The notes: generated from the letters alone by a model not told the origin. DNA of 64,000 nucleotides from Riemerella columbipharyngis (GCF_900101995.1 NZ_FNAS01000013.1:1-64000), one strand, 5' to 3'. Positions 1 to 7,994 are shown, counted from the first letter of the stretch. Numbers and translations: made by a program.

Positions 1-105
1 AATTTCAAGTATTTGCTGTGGGTGGTTATTCTGTTCGGAATCGCTTTTATCGGATATTCCAGCGGTATTTTTGGAGTGTTTAAAAGGCTTTTAAATAGAG
101 ATTAA
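1..105 (+). CDS. C-terminal end of a small membrane protein (partial)
   Basis: The frame is open at the left edge and ends with TAA at 103-105, leaving 34 visible codons. The peptide is mostly hydrophobic: one membrane segment at about codons 5-28, containing WVVILFGIAFIGY, followed by a basic tail KRLLNRD that would lie in the cytoplasm. No family can be assigned from so short a piece. It lies on the same strand as the phage-like genes that follow, so it is probably the last part of a phage or mobile-element gene. Without the missing 5' part a chance open frame cannot be excluded, although the hydrophobic-then-basic pattern is typical of a real membrane protein end. Confidence 0.5.
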   Translation, partial: NFKYLLWVVILFGIAFIGYSSGIFGVFKRLLNRD

Positions 106-128
106 ATCCCGCTTAAACTTCTTTTTTT

Positions 129-260
129 AGGAGGACGAGAAGTAAAAAAAGTCCTCCGCTTTTTAAAAATCTCTGACCACTTTTAAAAACACGAGCCACA
201 GGCTACGGAGGACAATATGTCTTCTGTACCTGTGTTTTTTTTTGTGTTAAGTAGTCAGAG
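129..260. other. Nested inverted repeats, possible structured RNA or complex terminator
   Basis: Several arms pair in this 130-bp gap. AGGAGGAC (129-136) pairs with GTCCTCC (151-157), followed by a T run. CTCTGACCACTT (171-182) pairs with AAGTAGTCAGAG (249-260). AAAAACAC (185-192) pairs with GTGTTTTT (232-239). AGCC (194-197) pairs with GGCT (201-204). ACGGAGGAC (205-213) pairs with GTCTTCTGT (219-227) using G-T pairs. Together they fold 171-260 into one closed multi-branch structure. A simple terminator would need only the first hairpin, so a phage RNA element is possible. This is inference from pairing alone. Confidence 0.5.
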
Positions 261-287
261 CGACAAAGATAATAAAAATTAAATAAT

Positions 288-506
288 ATGAATAAGTATC
301 ATCAAATTTTAGAGAAAATTTTAAAGAAAGGGAAAGTACAGGAAAATAAAAAGGGCAGTATCAAATATCTGCTCGACCAACAACTAAAACCGCCATTAAA
401 GAGCATCACGCTAAATCTCTGTAATGTGCATATTTACGAAAACAATATAAAAGGAACAAAACAACAGTTACAAGGAGAAAAAGTAAAATTTGAATAAAAT
501 GTGTAA
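288..506 (+). pseudogene. Thymidylate-synthase-like gene collapsed by internal deletion
   Basis: The reading frame starts at ATG 288. The N-terminal part (MNKYHQILEKILKKG, then a QENKKG stretch) resembles the start of thymidylate synthases (YHxLLxxVLxxG..KxDRTG). About residue 34 it jumps directly to PLKSITLNLCNVHIYENN and a QLQGE stretch, which resembles the extreme C-terminus of the same family (xxxDVHIYxNHxxQxxxQLxRE). The substrate pocket and catalytic Cys region between them are absent. The frame stops at TAA 495-497, but reading through gives NV and a second stop at 504-506. If that TAA was once TTA, the end would read KFELNV, a natural-looking terminus. I infer a phage-type thyA (or dUMP-hydroxymethylase) relic with a large in-frame deletion and a late nonsense mutation. 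The family match is from memory of the motifs. Confidence 0.55.
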
Positions 507-507
507 G

Positions 508-1245
508 ATGGAAATACGAATTAAAACGAAATCATTGGGTAGCTTGGTTATAAAACCCATAAGTAAAGCAAAAGCTAAGGATTTAATAATTAAAAATCAT
601 TATTCGCACAAGTGGAATAATGCAGGCTTTGGACTATATAACTTTGGTATATTCAGAGAGGGTAAAGAGTTGGAGACTCAATGTTTAGGCGTTGCGGTTT
701 ACGGATATATGAAGAATCTCAATGCGAAAATATTTACACATCCAAGCCCCGATGCGATAATGTTAGAATTAAACAGGATGTGGATAGATGATTCTTTAGG
801 GAAAAATGCAGAAAGCCTGCTCATTGCTCATTCTCTGAAAGCGATTAAGAGATTAAACAAGAATGTGGTTGCAGTGCAGTCCTTTGCCGACGGGCGTTTA
901 GGATGCGGTACTATATACAAGGCATCGAATTTTAAGTATTACGGAAAGCATCAAACAGTTTTCCTGCGTAACAAGAGAACTAAGGAAATAACACATCATC
1001 AGAATTTGACCAATACAACATGCCGGTCTATTTATGTGCGTGAAAACATTGCATATCTATTGGGGGACTTCGAGCATTTCAAGGTGGATACTTATCGGTA
1101 TATTTTTCCGCTTTGCAAGCATTTTAAGTTCAAGAATCCCGAGAAGCCTTATCCTCCATATAATAAAGGAGAATATCCATTTGAATGGGTAAGAGATAGG
1201 GCAAAGATAAAAGAGCGGTTAAAGAGGTTTATTGATGAGTTGTAA
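508..1245 (+). CDS. Mom-like phage DNA-modification protein (GNAT fold)
   Basis: A protein of about 245 residues resembling the Mom family of phage Mu. Mom modifies adenine (methylcarbamoyl group) in phage DNA to evade restriction. Visible hallmarks are KNHYSHKWNNAGFGLYNFG near residues 29-47 (His31-Tyr32 in the place of the family His-Tyr pair), a central strand LGVAVYGY, and SFADGRLGCGTIYKASNFKY near residues 126-144, with Asp128 and Tyr137 in the spacing expected for the Asp...Tyr pair. I chose ATG 508, just after the ancestral stop of the upstream thyA relic; TTG 490 or ATG 499 would add a few residues. A hairpin terminator follows directly. The gene appears intact although its neighbour is broken. 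Function is inferred from motifs; another GNAT-like phage protein remains possible. Confidence 0.6.
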   Translation: MEIRIKTKSLGSLVIKPISKAKAKDLIIKNHYSHKWNNAGFGLYNFGIFREGKELETQCLGVAVYGYMKNLNAKIFTHPSPDAIMLELNRMWIDDSLGKNAESLLIAHSLKAIKRLNKNVVAVQSFADGRLGCGTIYKASNFKYYGKHQTVFLRNKRTKEITHHQNLTNTTCRSIYVRENIAYLLGDFEHFKVDTYRYIFPLCKHFKFKNPEKPYPPYNKGEYPFEWVRDRAKIKERLKRFIDEL

Positions 1246-1272
1246 AAGCCCTCAAATAAGAGGGCTTTTTTA
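1244..1272 (+). terminator. Intrinsic terminator after the Mom-like gene
   Basis: Perfect 10-bp stem AAAAGCCCTC (1244-1253) / GAGGGCTTTT (1260-1269) with a 6-base loop and a run of six T. It overlaps the stop codon of the Mom-like gene and closes that transcription unit. Confidence 0.85.
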
Positions 1273-1308
1273 CGACTTATTGTAACGAAAAAAGTTACAA
1301 CCATGCCT

Positions 1309-1500
1309 CTAAAAAATTGCACATTTCGTTTTGCGGATTATAATATTGTTAATATTTATACTGCTTTCATTCAACTTTGTTATTTTTTTTGTTTGATTAT
1401 CTAAAAAATTTAACATTAAGAATGAAATAATTATTATTGCAGATATAGAAGCAATAGCAAATATATTATTGTTTCTTAAACAAATTAACTTATTATTCAT
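1309..1500 (-). CDS. Possible 63-residue membrane peptide
   Basis: An ATG frame of 63 residues with one strongly hydrophobic segment at about residues 12-33 (NIFAIASISAIIIISFLML) and a polar Asn/Lys-rich tail. No family is recognised. It lies in very AT-rich, decayed DNA between a phage-like segment and an IS remnant, where chance frames rich in Ile and Asn are common. The base before the ATG offers only a weak AAAAG. It could be a small toxin-like or orphan membrane peptide, or not a gene at all. Confidence 0.25.
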   Translation of the reverse strand: MNNKLICLRNNNIFAIASISAIIIISFLMLNFLDNQTKKITKLNESSININNIIIRKTKCAIF

Positions 1501-1585
1501 CTTTTACACCAATTATTAAGAAATCACCATATTATTTCAATAATTCACCTATATAGCTTTAAAATATTTATACCTTAAAAAATAT

Positions 1586-1913
1586 TTATTTCTCATTTAT
1601 TATTTTATTATTTAAGCTATCTATCCTCGTTAATAGTTTCCTTATCTCTACTCTTTGGTTTGGTAATTCTTCATATTTGATTTGATTTGTTTTATATGCC
1701 AATCTTTTTTTCATTACTAAAACTCTGTCTTAGTTCTATAATTTTATATTCAAAAGAAATTGTGAGAGCATATTTTGTAAATTGGTAGATTATAGTTATT
1801 ACTACTATAACTATTGGGATGAAAGACCACCACCCTCCAAGAACTTTTTTACACTTATTTAATATAAGTGTAGAATTTTTACTTAATTGGGAGACTTTAA
1901 CTTGGATACAAAA
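1586..1913 (-). pseudogene. Broken single-membrane-segment reading frame
   Basis: On the minus strand an open frame without an ATG (1913 down to 1692) encodes a short polar start, then KKVLGGWWSFIPIVIVVITI, then YQFTKYALTISFEYKI. This is a convincing membrane anchor followed by a soluble stretch. It stops at 1692-1694. A shifted frame beginning at ATG 1714 continues with a charged, helix-prone sequence (KKRLAYKTNQIKYEELPNQR and on) to a stop at 1586-1588. Read together they look like one membrane-anchored coiled-coil-like protein cut by a frameshift and truncated at its 5' side next to the IS30 remnant. No family is recognised. Confidence 0.35.
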
Positions 1914-1954
1914 TCAAATAAAAAACTCTTATTAATCTATTTTGAGGATACATT

Positions 1955-2352
1955 CAACCAATGCGATAATTGATAAAAGAGGTCTTTCGGAGTTTCTAAA
2001 AGTTAAGTTTTCCCTTGGTCTTCGATTATTTCTTTGATATATTCATTATCAATGATACTAAATTCTGATGATTTCTAAATATGTTGTCTGACTCATTTAT
2101 TGCTGTATTCATTCAATATTCTTTCCCATAAACTATACAGATGTGCAAAATAAAATTCAAACTACAATTTTTTTATATCCTTTTGATGATGAGCAAACTC
2201 AACATCATCACTGGTAATAGACTTTAAGGCAACAGCATACTTATCACGGTTTGTGCCAGTGCTTCTGCATTTTCCCCTTAAAAGAATCCCCTTAATAAAA
2301 ATAAAGCTTCTATCTCATTTGTCGCTTTTTATATTCAAACTTAGGAGAGACT
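1955..2352 (-). pseudogene. IS30-family transposase remnant, copy A
   Basis: The minus strand preserves broken pieces of the C-terminal catalytic core of an IS30-type DDE transposase. The block is clearest by comparison with the second copy at 35,731-36,149, which aligns along its whole length with many substitutions and small indels. That copy reads TSDNGIEFAHH (second Asp), then FYFAHPYSLWERR (the Glu in the WER box), then an EDQVKNLNFRTLKDLFYQ tail. In copy A the same boxes are interrupted by frameshifts. The 5' half (HTH and first Asp) is missing. No terminal repeats can be defined. It is an old, non-functional relic next to the phage-like segment. Confidence 0.75.
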
Positions 2353-2382
2353 TATTTCTAAATTATTACCCCAAAAACTATT

Positions 2383-5190
2383 CTAATGTGCTTTCAACCA
2401 ATTATCTCCTACACCTACTTCGGTGAGCAACGGTACTTTGGACGAAAATGCGTTTTCCATTTCGTTTTTGATGATTTTTGAGGCATCTTCTACTTCTGCT
2501 ATCGGACTTTCAAATACCAATTCATCGTGTACTTGCAGCAGCATTTTAGTTTCCATTTGCAACTGTGCCAGCCGTGCATCTATCTTTATCATTGCTACTT
2601 TTATAATGTCTGCAGCACTCCCTTGTATAGGGGCATTTACGGCATTACGCTCTGCATGGCCTCTTACGACGAAGTTGCTGGAATTAATGTCTTTCAGATG
2701 GCGTTTTCTCCCCATAATCGTTTCTACATAGCCTAATTCTCGGGCTTTATCCACTTGCTCTTTCATAAATTCTTTCAGCCTTGGGTAGGTTTCAAAGTAG
2801 GCGTCAATCATCGCTTTGCTTTCTGCACGAGAGAGATTGGTCTGTTCGCTCAGTCCAAATGCTGATACCCCATAGATAATCCCAAAATTAACCGTTTTGG
2901 CTTGGCTTCTTTGCAGCCGTGTTACTTCATTGATAGGGACATGGAATAGCCGTGATGCTGTAGCAGTATGGATATCTTCGCCTTTTTGGAATGCTTCTAT
3001 CATATTTTCTTCACCTGAAATCTCGGCAATCAGTCTAAGCTCTATCTGGGAGTAGTCTGCGGCGATGATTTTCTTCCCTTCTCCTGCCACAAAAGCACCT
3101 CGCACCTGCTGTCCCCGAGGGGTGCGGATAGGAATGTTTTGCAGATTGGGATTGGTGCTTGATAGCCTTCCTGTAGCCGCTACGGTTTGCATAAAGTTGG
3201 TATGCACACGGTGGTCTTTTTTGTCAATCTGCTCGGGTAGTGCATCTACATAGGTAGATTTTAATTTTTGTAGTTGTCTGTATTCCAGTATTTTTGATAT
3301 GATTTCATGCTTGGAGGCGAGTTTTTGCAAGACTTCTTCGGAGGTAGAGTATTGTCCTGTTTTGGTTTTTTTAGCTTTAGCGTCAAGTTTTAGTTTATCA
3401 AAAAGAATATCTCCGAGTTGTTTTGGAGAGTTCATATTAAAGGCTTCTCCGGCAAGCTCAAAAATACCTTTTTCTAAAGTAGTCAAATCTTGTTCAAGAT
3501 CAATACTTTCTTGTTTCAAGAATTTAGTATCCAGAGCTATTCCCTCCAGTTCCATTTTGGCTAAAACTTTCAGCAGGGGGATTTCTATTTTGTAGAATAG
3601 ATTTTCCAGTCCTTCTTTTTTTAGTTGAGGTGCAAAAAGCTCGTAGAGCTGAAAGGTAACATCGGCATCTTCGGCGGCATAGTCGGTTTGGGCTCTTAGA
3701 TCTACGTCTCTCAGGGTAAGTTGTTTTTTCCCTTTTTTACCGATTAGAGATTCTATGGAGATAGGGGTGTAGTTGAGGTAAACATCAGAGAGATAATCCA
3801 TATTGTGTCTGCCATCGGGGTTTAGCAGATAGTGGGCAATCATAGTGTCAAACAGATTTCCGGCGACCTCTATCCCGTATTGTTTCAAGATTTTATAGTC
3901 AAATTTCAGATTGTGGGCAATTTTAAGGATATCCTCTTTTTCAAAAAACGGGCGGAATATTTCTACTACATTTTGAGCCTGTTCTCGTCCTTCGGGTATG
4001 GGTACATAGTACGCCAATCCTTTTTTGTACGAAAAACTAAACCCTATAAGCTCTGCTTCCAACTCATTGAGGGAAGTAGTTTCCGTATCAAAACATACGG
4101 CTTTTTGCTGCAACAGATTTTCCAGCAAAACCCGTTGCATTTTTTCGTTGTCTACATATTGGTAGAGGTGGTCTGTGTTTTCTATGTTTGTACGGGTGGT
4201 CGTGGCACGTTCCAATTCTTCGAAATCCGAAAATAAGTCTAATTGGACAGAATTATTTTTCTCCGATGCTTTCTGAATGGGTTCATTGTTTGTCCCTACA
4301 GAGAATGTACGGTACAGATTTTCGTAAAGTCTTTTGAACTCTATTTCATCAAAAATTTCTTTGACTTTTTCAAAATCAGGAGTATCCATATTATACTCCT
4401 CTTCTTTGAAATCTATAGGGGCGTCGCATAGTATGGTTGCCAGTTTTTTGGACATAATGCCTCTTTCTGCAGAGGCTTCTACTTTTTCTTTCAATTTTCC
4501 TTTCAGTTGGTCTGTATTGGCGAGTAGATTTTCCATAGAGCCAAATTCTTTCAGGAATTTTTTTGCCATTTTCTCACCTACGCCTTCCAGCCCGGGAATG
4601 TTATCTACGCTGTCGCCCATCATTCCCAGATAATCTATAATCTGTTTCGGGTCGGATATTTCGTATTTTTCTAAGACCTCTTTTACGCCAAGAATTTCTG
4701 CCTCTCCGCCTTTTATTGCGGGTTTATAGATTTTTATATGTTCTGTTACCAGCTGGGCAAAATCTTTATCAGGTGTTACCATAAACACATTATATCCTTG
4801 TTTCTCTGCTTTGCCGGCTATGGTCCCAATCACATCGTCGGCTTCATAGCCCTCTACTCCCAAAATAGGGATATGCATTGCTTTAAGAATAGCCTCTATG
4901 TAAGGTACGGCTACTCGGATTGCTTCCGGCGTTTCGGCTCTGTTGGCTTTATAGTCGGTAAAATCTTCGTGTCTTACATTCTTTCTACCTACATCAAACG
5001 CCACTGCGATATGCGAGGGACGCTCCTTTTTGATGAGTTCTATAAGTGAATTGGTAAAGCCGTATATGGCAGAAGTGTCCAAGCCTTTGCTCGTTACTCT
5101 CGGATTTTTGATAAATGCATAATAACCTCTGAAAATCATGGCATAGGCATCTATCAGATATAGTCTTTTGTCTTTTTGCTCTGTACTCAT
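2383..5190 (-). CDS. polA: DNA polymerase I
   Basis: A full-length family A DNA polymerase (935 residues; E. coli PolA has 928). It fills gaps after Okazaki primer removal and in excision repair. Residues 1-290 form the 5'-3' exonuclease domain (LIDAYAMIFRGYYAF, YEADDVIG, and the helix-hairpin-helix GLEGVGEKMAKKFL). Residues about 345-530 form a 3'-5' exonuclease domain that looks active, since it keeps FDTETTS near 366. The polymerase follows with motif A DYSQIELRLIAE (~710), motif B RSQAKTVNFGIIYG (~760) and motif C QVHDELVFE (~884). It is monocistronic: decayed DNA lies downstream and a 670-bp gap upstream. Start ATG 5190 places the first conserved residues normally and lies 5 bp after a TATCTTTG -7 element. 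Confidence 0.98.
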   Translation of the reverse strand: MSTEQKDKRLYLIDAYAMIFRGYYAFIKNPRVTSKGLDTSAIYGFTNSLIELIKKERPSHIAVAFDVGRKNVRHEDFTDYKANRAETPEAIRVAVPYIEAILKAMHIPILGVEGYEADDVIGTIAGKAEKQGYNVFMVTPDKDFAQLVTEHIKIYKPAIKGGEAEILGVKEVLEKYEISDPKQIIDYLGMMGDSVDNIPGLEGVGEKMAKKFLKEFGSMENLLANTDQLKGKLKEKVEASAERGIMSKKLATILCDAPIDFKEEEYNMDTPDFEKVKEIFDEIEFKRLYENLYRTFSVGTNNEPIQKASEKNNSVQLDLFSDFEELERATTTRTNIENTDHLYQYVDNEKMQRVLLENLLQQKAVCFDTETTSLNELEAELIGFSFSYKKGLAYYVPIPEGREQAQNVVEIFRPFFEKEDILKIAHNLKFDYKILKQYGIEVAGNLFDTMIAHYLLNPDGRHNMDYLSDVYLNYTPISIESLIGKKGKKQLTLRDVDLRAQTDYAAEDADVTFQLYELFAPQLKKEGLENLFYKIEIPLLKVLAKMELEGIALDTKFLKQESIDLEQDLTTLEKGIFELAGEAFNMNSPKQLGDILFDKLKLDAKAKKTKTGQYSTSEEVLQKLASKHEIISKILEYRQLQKLKSTYVDALPEQIDKKDHRVHTNFMQTVAATGRLSSTNPNLQNIPIRTPRGQQVRGAFVAGEGKKIIAADYSQIELRLIAEISGEENMIEAFQKGEDIHTATASRLFHVPINEVTRLQRSQAKTVNFGIIYGVSAFGLSEQTNLSRAESKAMIDAYFETYPRLKEFMKEQVDKARELGYVETIMGRKRHLKDINSSNFVVRGHAERNAVNAPIQGSAADIIKVAMIKIDARLAQLQMETKMLLQVHDELVFESPIAEVEDASKIIKNEMENAFSSKVPLLTEVGVGDNWLKAH

Positions 5191-5195
5191 AGCGA

Positions 5196-5203
5196 CAAAG
5201 ATA
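5196..5203 (-). promoter_or_regulatory. Probable -7 element of the polA promoter
   Basis: On the minus strand TATCTTTG fits the Bacteroidota -7 consensus TAnnTTTG and ends 5 bases before the polA ATG. No convincing TTTG -33 box is found at 18-21 bases upstream, so only the -7 half is supported. Similar T-A-T-C-T-T-T-G or TAACTTTG blocks precede the TPR, DUF6427, U32 and GH3 genes in this window. Confidence 0.4.
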
Positions 5204-5862
5204 CAAATTTTAGAAAGGCTCTAAGTTGATGTTGTTTTATAAATTGCTGGTTGCGTATTAAAAAAGTTGCTTAAATCGTTAATGATGATTGTATGATATT
5301 GGTTATAAGTTAGTTGCGCGCTGTCTTGTACCTAAGTTTTGAAGAGAGAATAACAGCTGATAAGCCGTATGAACAGAGCGTTGGCATAACAGTAAAAGGA
5401 ATCTCGGGTTGATGAAAATGGCAGGCATTAAGGCGGTTTATTCTAATGCTGCATACAAGTATATAAGTGTAATTTGTATCAAATTTCGTATTTAAATAGT
5501 TAAGGCAAATCCGTTATACTACCAATCAATGGGAATAATGGTTTTATTTTTAACTGAAAGTATAATTAAAACTGTAAGTAAAAGAAGCCTAATACTACCC
5601 AACCAATTCCTCAGTATGATAATTGATTAAAAATTTCGTAGCTAAAAATGCTATTCCATCAGCAGGACTGTTAATCTAATTTTCTTTACATTTTTATTAG
5701 AGTTTAAAAATAGTAGGAATAACTTTTTTAGACAATAATTTCTATCCAAAGAAATATAGAAACATTTTTTGCACTACTAGATAAAAATCTATTTATCTTG
5801 GATTTCATTTAGCAATGCAATATCTTAAAGAGTTTATAGCTTATGAAAAAAACTATTTCCTA
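5204..5862. other. 659-bp gap with no recognisable gene
   Basis: No open frame with gene-like composition is seen on either strand, and six-frame reading gives many stops. I see no transposase motif, no hairpin with a T run and no tandem repeat. Its length and AT-rich composition resemble the other decayed gaps in the window, so it may be a gene or IS that has lost its signal. Confidence 0.5.
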
Positions 5863-6432
5863 TTAAAAATACTTCCCTCTGTGTCTCATCTGAGGATTGT
5901 GAAGATGTTTTTGCATAGAAGGCATTTTCAGCTGGTCTTTCATCATTTTGATTTGCTCTGTCATCAGCCCTGCTTTATCTAATCTTTTTGCCTCTTCCAA
6001 AAGTTTTTGTGCCTCTTGTTTTCTACCTCGCTGTATTGCTCCGGCAGCAAGATTTAGAGTTGCCATAGCTCTGTCTTGTCTCATATTAAGCCCGTATTCC
6101 AAGGCCTTTTTCATATGCGGCTCTACTTTTTTAGGCTCCTCTTGTGCAAAAGTCAGCCCCAGCAGATAGTGGTAATATCCGTATTGGGATTTATGAAGCT
6201 GAGATTTGGAATTCGTAATTTTCGAGAGCCACTTGCGAGCTTTTTCAGAGTTTTGTTTTCTCAAGAACCAAAAGGCGATGAGGATGTATTCGTTTTTATA
6301 AAACAACAATATAGGAATAGCCGAAACAAACACAAGCATAATCCCCCAGCCAATGTTTCTGTGGAACATAAGATAAACAGCTGCTGCCAAAATAAGTGCC
6401 GTAAATACGAATTTAATATATTTGTTTTTCAT
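5863..6432 (-). CDS. Membrane-anchored tetratricopeptide-like protein
   Basis: 189 residues. The first ~50 contain two membrane segments (FVFTALILAAAVYLMF and WGIMLVFVSAIPILLFY). The rest is helical and TPR-like: a HYLLGLTFAQEEPKKVEPH repeat followed by RAMATLNLAAGAIQRGRKQE, then a short basic, Met/His-rich tail (KMPSMQKHLHNPQMRHRGK). Such proteins usually scaffold other proteins at the inner membrane; no specific role can be named. It has a CTTATCTTTGCAC promoter-like block just upstream and is followed at 670 bp by polA, so it is probably transcribed alone. The start at ATG 6432 gives a normal KNKYIK n-region. Confidence 0.8.
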   Translation of the reverse strand: MKNKYIKFVFTALILAAAVYLMFHRNIGWGIMLVFVSAIPILLFYKNEYILIAFWFLRKQNSEKARKWLSKITNSKSQLHKSQYGYYHYLLGLTFAQEEPKKVEPHMKKALEYGLNMRQDRAMATLNLAAGAIQRGRKQEAQKLLEEAKRLDKAGLMTEQIKMMKDQLKMPSMQKHLHNPQMRHRGKYF

Positions 6433-6489
6433 TGTTAGATTTTATCGGTGCAAAGATAAGTTTTTTAATCTATAAAAAATAGTGTATTC

Positions 6490-7071
6490 TTACTTTTCCA
6501 TTTCTTTGAAATACTCTGTAGCAACTGCCGAGAGCGTTTCGTAGAAATCTTCTCCGTATTTTCGGATAAGCGGATTTTTCAGAAATTTGTAAACGGGGAC
6601 TTTCAGTTCTTTCCCCAATTCACAGGCATCGCTGCAGATGGGCCACTCGTGATAATTGAATGCCGTGAAAGTGGTGTATTCCGTTACCCTAATCGGGTAC
6701 AAATGGCAGGAAATCGGTTTTTGCCAATCTATCGCGCCCTCTTCGTAGGCTTTTTCTATACCGCATTTTGTGATGCCTTTTTCATCAAAAATAACATAGG
6801 CACAATCTCTGTTATCAATGAGCGGCGTTACCAAATCTCCTTCAAAATCTTCCACACTTGTGCCTTGTTTTTCTATGGCTTCCACCCCTTCTGGACGAAG
6901 ATATGGTTTAATTTTAGGAAAAATCTCCTCCAATATATCCAATTCCGAAGCCTCCAGCGGTGCACCGGCATCACCCTCTATACAGCACGCACCTTTGCAT
7001 TTGCTGAGGTTACATACAAATTCTTCGCTGAAAATATCCTCCGAAATTAGTTTGTCTTCTATCTGTATCAT
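6490..7071 (-). CDS. DUF3109 family protein (Cys-cluster protein)
   Basis: 193 residues matching the DUF3109 family (related to YkgJ-type metal-binding proteins): CNLSKCKGACCIEGDAGAPL near the N-terminus, then ITKCGIEKAYEEG, KPISCHLYPIR and WPICSDAC. These clustered cysteines probably bind zinc or an iron-sulfur cluster. The biochemical function is unknown. I chose ATG 7071, because its ATGA overlaps the TGA stop of the upstream membrane-protein gene (translational coupling) and it places the Cys box as usual. A longer frame from 7164 would add 31 unconserved residues lying inside the upstream gene. Confidence 0.88.
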   Translation of the reverse strand: MIQIEDKLISEDIFSEEFVCNLSKCKGACCIEGDAGAPLEASELDILEEIFPKIKPYLRPEGVEAIEKQGTSVEDFEGDLVTPLIDNRDCAYVIFDEKGITKCGIEKAYEEGAIDWQKPISCHLYPIRVTEYTTFTAFNYHEWPICSDACELGKELKVPVYKFLKNPLIRKYGEDFYETLSAVATEYFKEMEK

Positions 7072-7988
7072 ATATTCAATAAATATCTCGTATTCAAAAG
7101 CGGACTGATTTTGAACAATATTAAACTTACAATAATAATCCAAAGCCCCAATTCTTTCATCCAATACTTTGGCATAAGATTAAGTGCCCTACTGACGATA
7201 ATACTGACGGGGAGCACTAAAAACAAAAGATACTCGTAAGTTTTCCCCATATACATTATGACAATGAAAAGCTGTGTAATGGTATATAATAGGACAAAGG
7301 TATATCTAAATCTCGTGGTAGGGCTTTTCTGCTGAAAAGTCATAAAATGATTAGCAATAGCCAATATCAGTAATACAGCAAGCGGAGATATGAAATAAAG
7401 CGGATAGAAATCGGTCTGAAATCCCATAGAAACAAACGGAACATATTCAGGATTAAAAGAATCATTGCCAATGAGATACATCACACCCAAATAAGAAAGA
7501 ATGATAAGTATAAAACCAAAAAACAACCTGAAAATATTAAGCCCTATCCTATCCGAAGTAGCAGACAAATGCATCAATACAAAAAAAATGACTGCCCAAG
7601 TAGTAGGCAGAAACAGATATCCTATTGCCAATAAAGAACCTACTATAAGATAATAGTCTTTTTTTGTCACTTGATCTCTTGTGCTAAGAATCAATAAAAT
7701 AAAAGCATTGGTAAAAAGGTTTACCGAAATCCCTATATCCAAATCCCCATTGTAAAATGCAAACACTAAAAAAGTATAAATAAAAAGCGGTAGATGGGTG
7801 CGATGGTTTAAGCCAATCGAATTAAAAGTAAAATACCCCAAAGCAATCCCCGCAAAACTAAAAACGCCCGAAAAGACATTAAACAAGCGGAAATCCAGCG
7901 CATTAAATACCACTACCATCAAAAACAAAAAGATGACATACAGAGGGATAGAAAAAATTTTGATTTCTTTTGACAGTAATCTAAACAT
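7068..7988 (-). CDS. Polytopic membrane protein, DUF6427-like
   Basis: 306 residues with about nine or ten hydrophobic segments spread over the whole chain and short loops (starting LYVIFLFLMVVVFNAL and GVFSFAGIALGYFTF). It fits the uncharacterised Flavobacteriia family DUF6427, a recall-based match. It overlaps the DUF3109 gene by 4 bp and is therefore co-transcribed and coupled to it. Upstream it shares a compact divergent promoter with the 77-residue membrane protein on the other strand. Conserved neighbourhoods of this kind in flavobacteria suggest an envelope role, but none is demonstrated. Confidence 0.8.
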   Translation of the reverse strand: MFRLLSKEIKIFSIPLYVIFLFLMVVVFNALDFRLFNVFSGVFSFAGIALGYFTFNSIGLNHRTHLPLFIYTFLVFAFYNGDLDIGISVNLFTNAFILLILSTRDQVTKKDYYLIVGSLLAIGYLFLPTTWAVIFFVLMHLSATSDRIGLNIFRLFFGFILIILSYLGVMYLIGNDSFNPEYVPFVSMGFQTDFYPLYFISPLAVLLILAIANHFMTFQQKSPTTRFRYTFVLLYTITQLFIVIMYMGKTYEYLLFLVLPVSIIVSRALNLMPKYWMKELGLWIIIVSLILFKISPLLNTRYLLNI

Positions 7989-7994
7989 TTTTTA

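Noticed and set aside
1-1272. Left phage-like piece and right prophage as one element
   Set aside because: They are 57 kb apart with core genes between; the right one has its own integrase and tRNA site. Only a circular contig artefact could join them.
5204-5862. Possible RNA gene in the gap upstream of polA
   Set aside because: No cloverleaf or long stem was found and no promoter fits.
7072-7164. Longer start for the DUF3109 gene
   Set aside because: The extra 31 residues lie inside the upstream gene and are unconserved; ATG 7071 with its ATGA overlap fits better.
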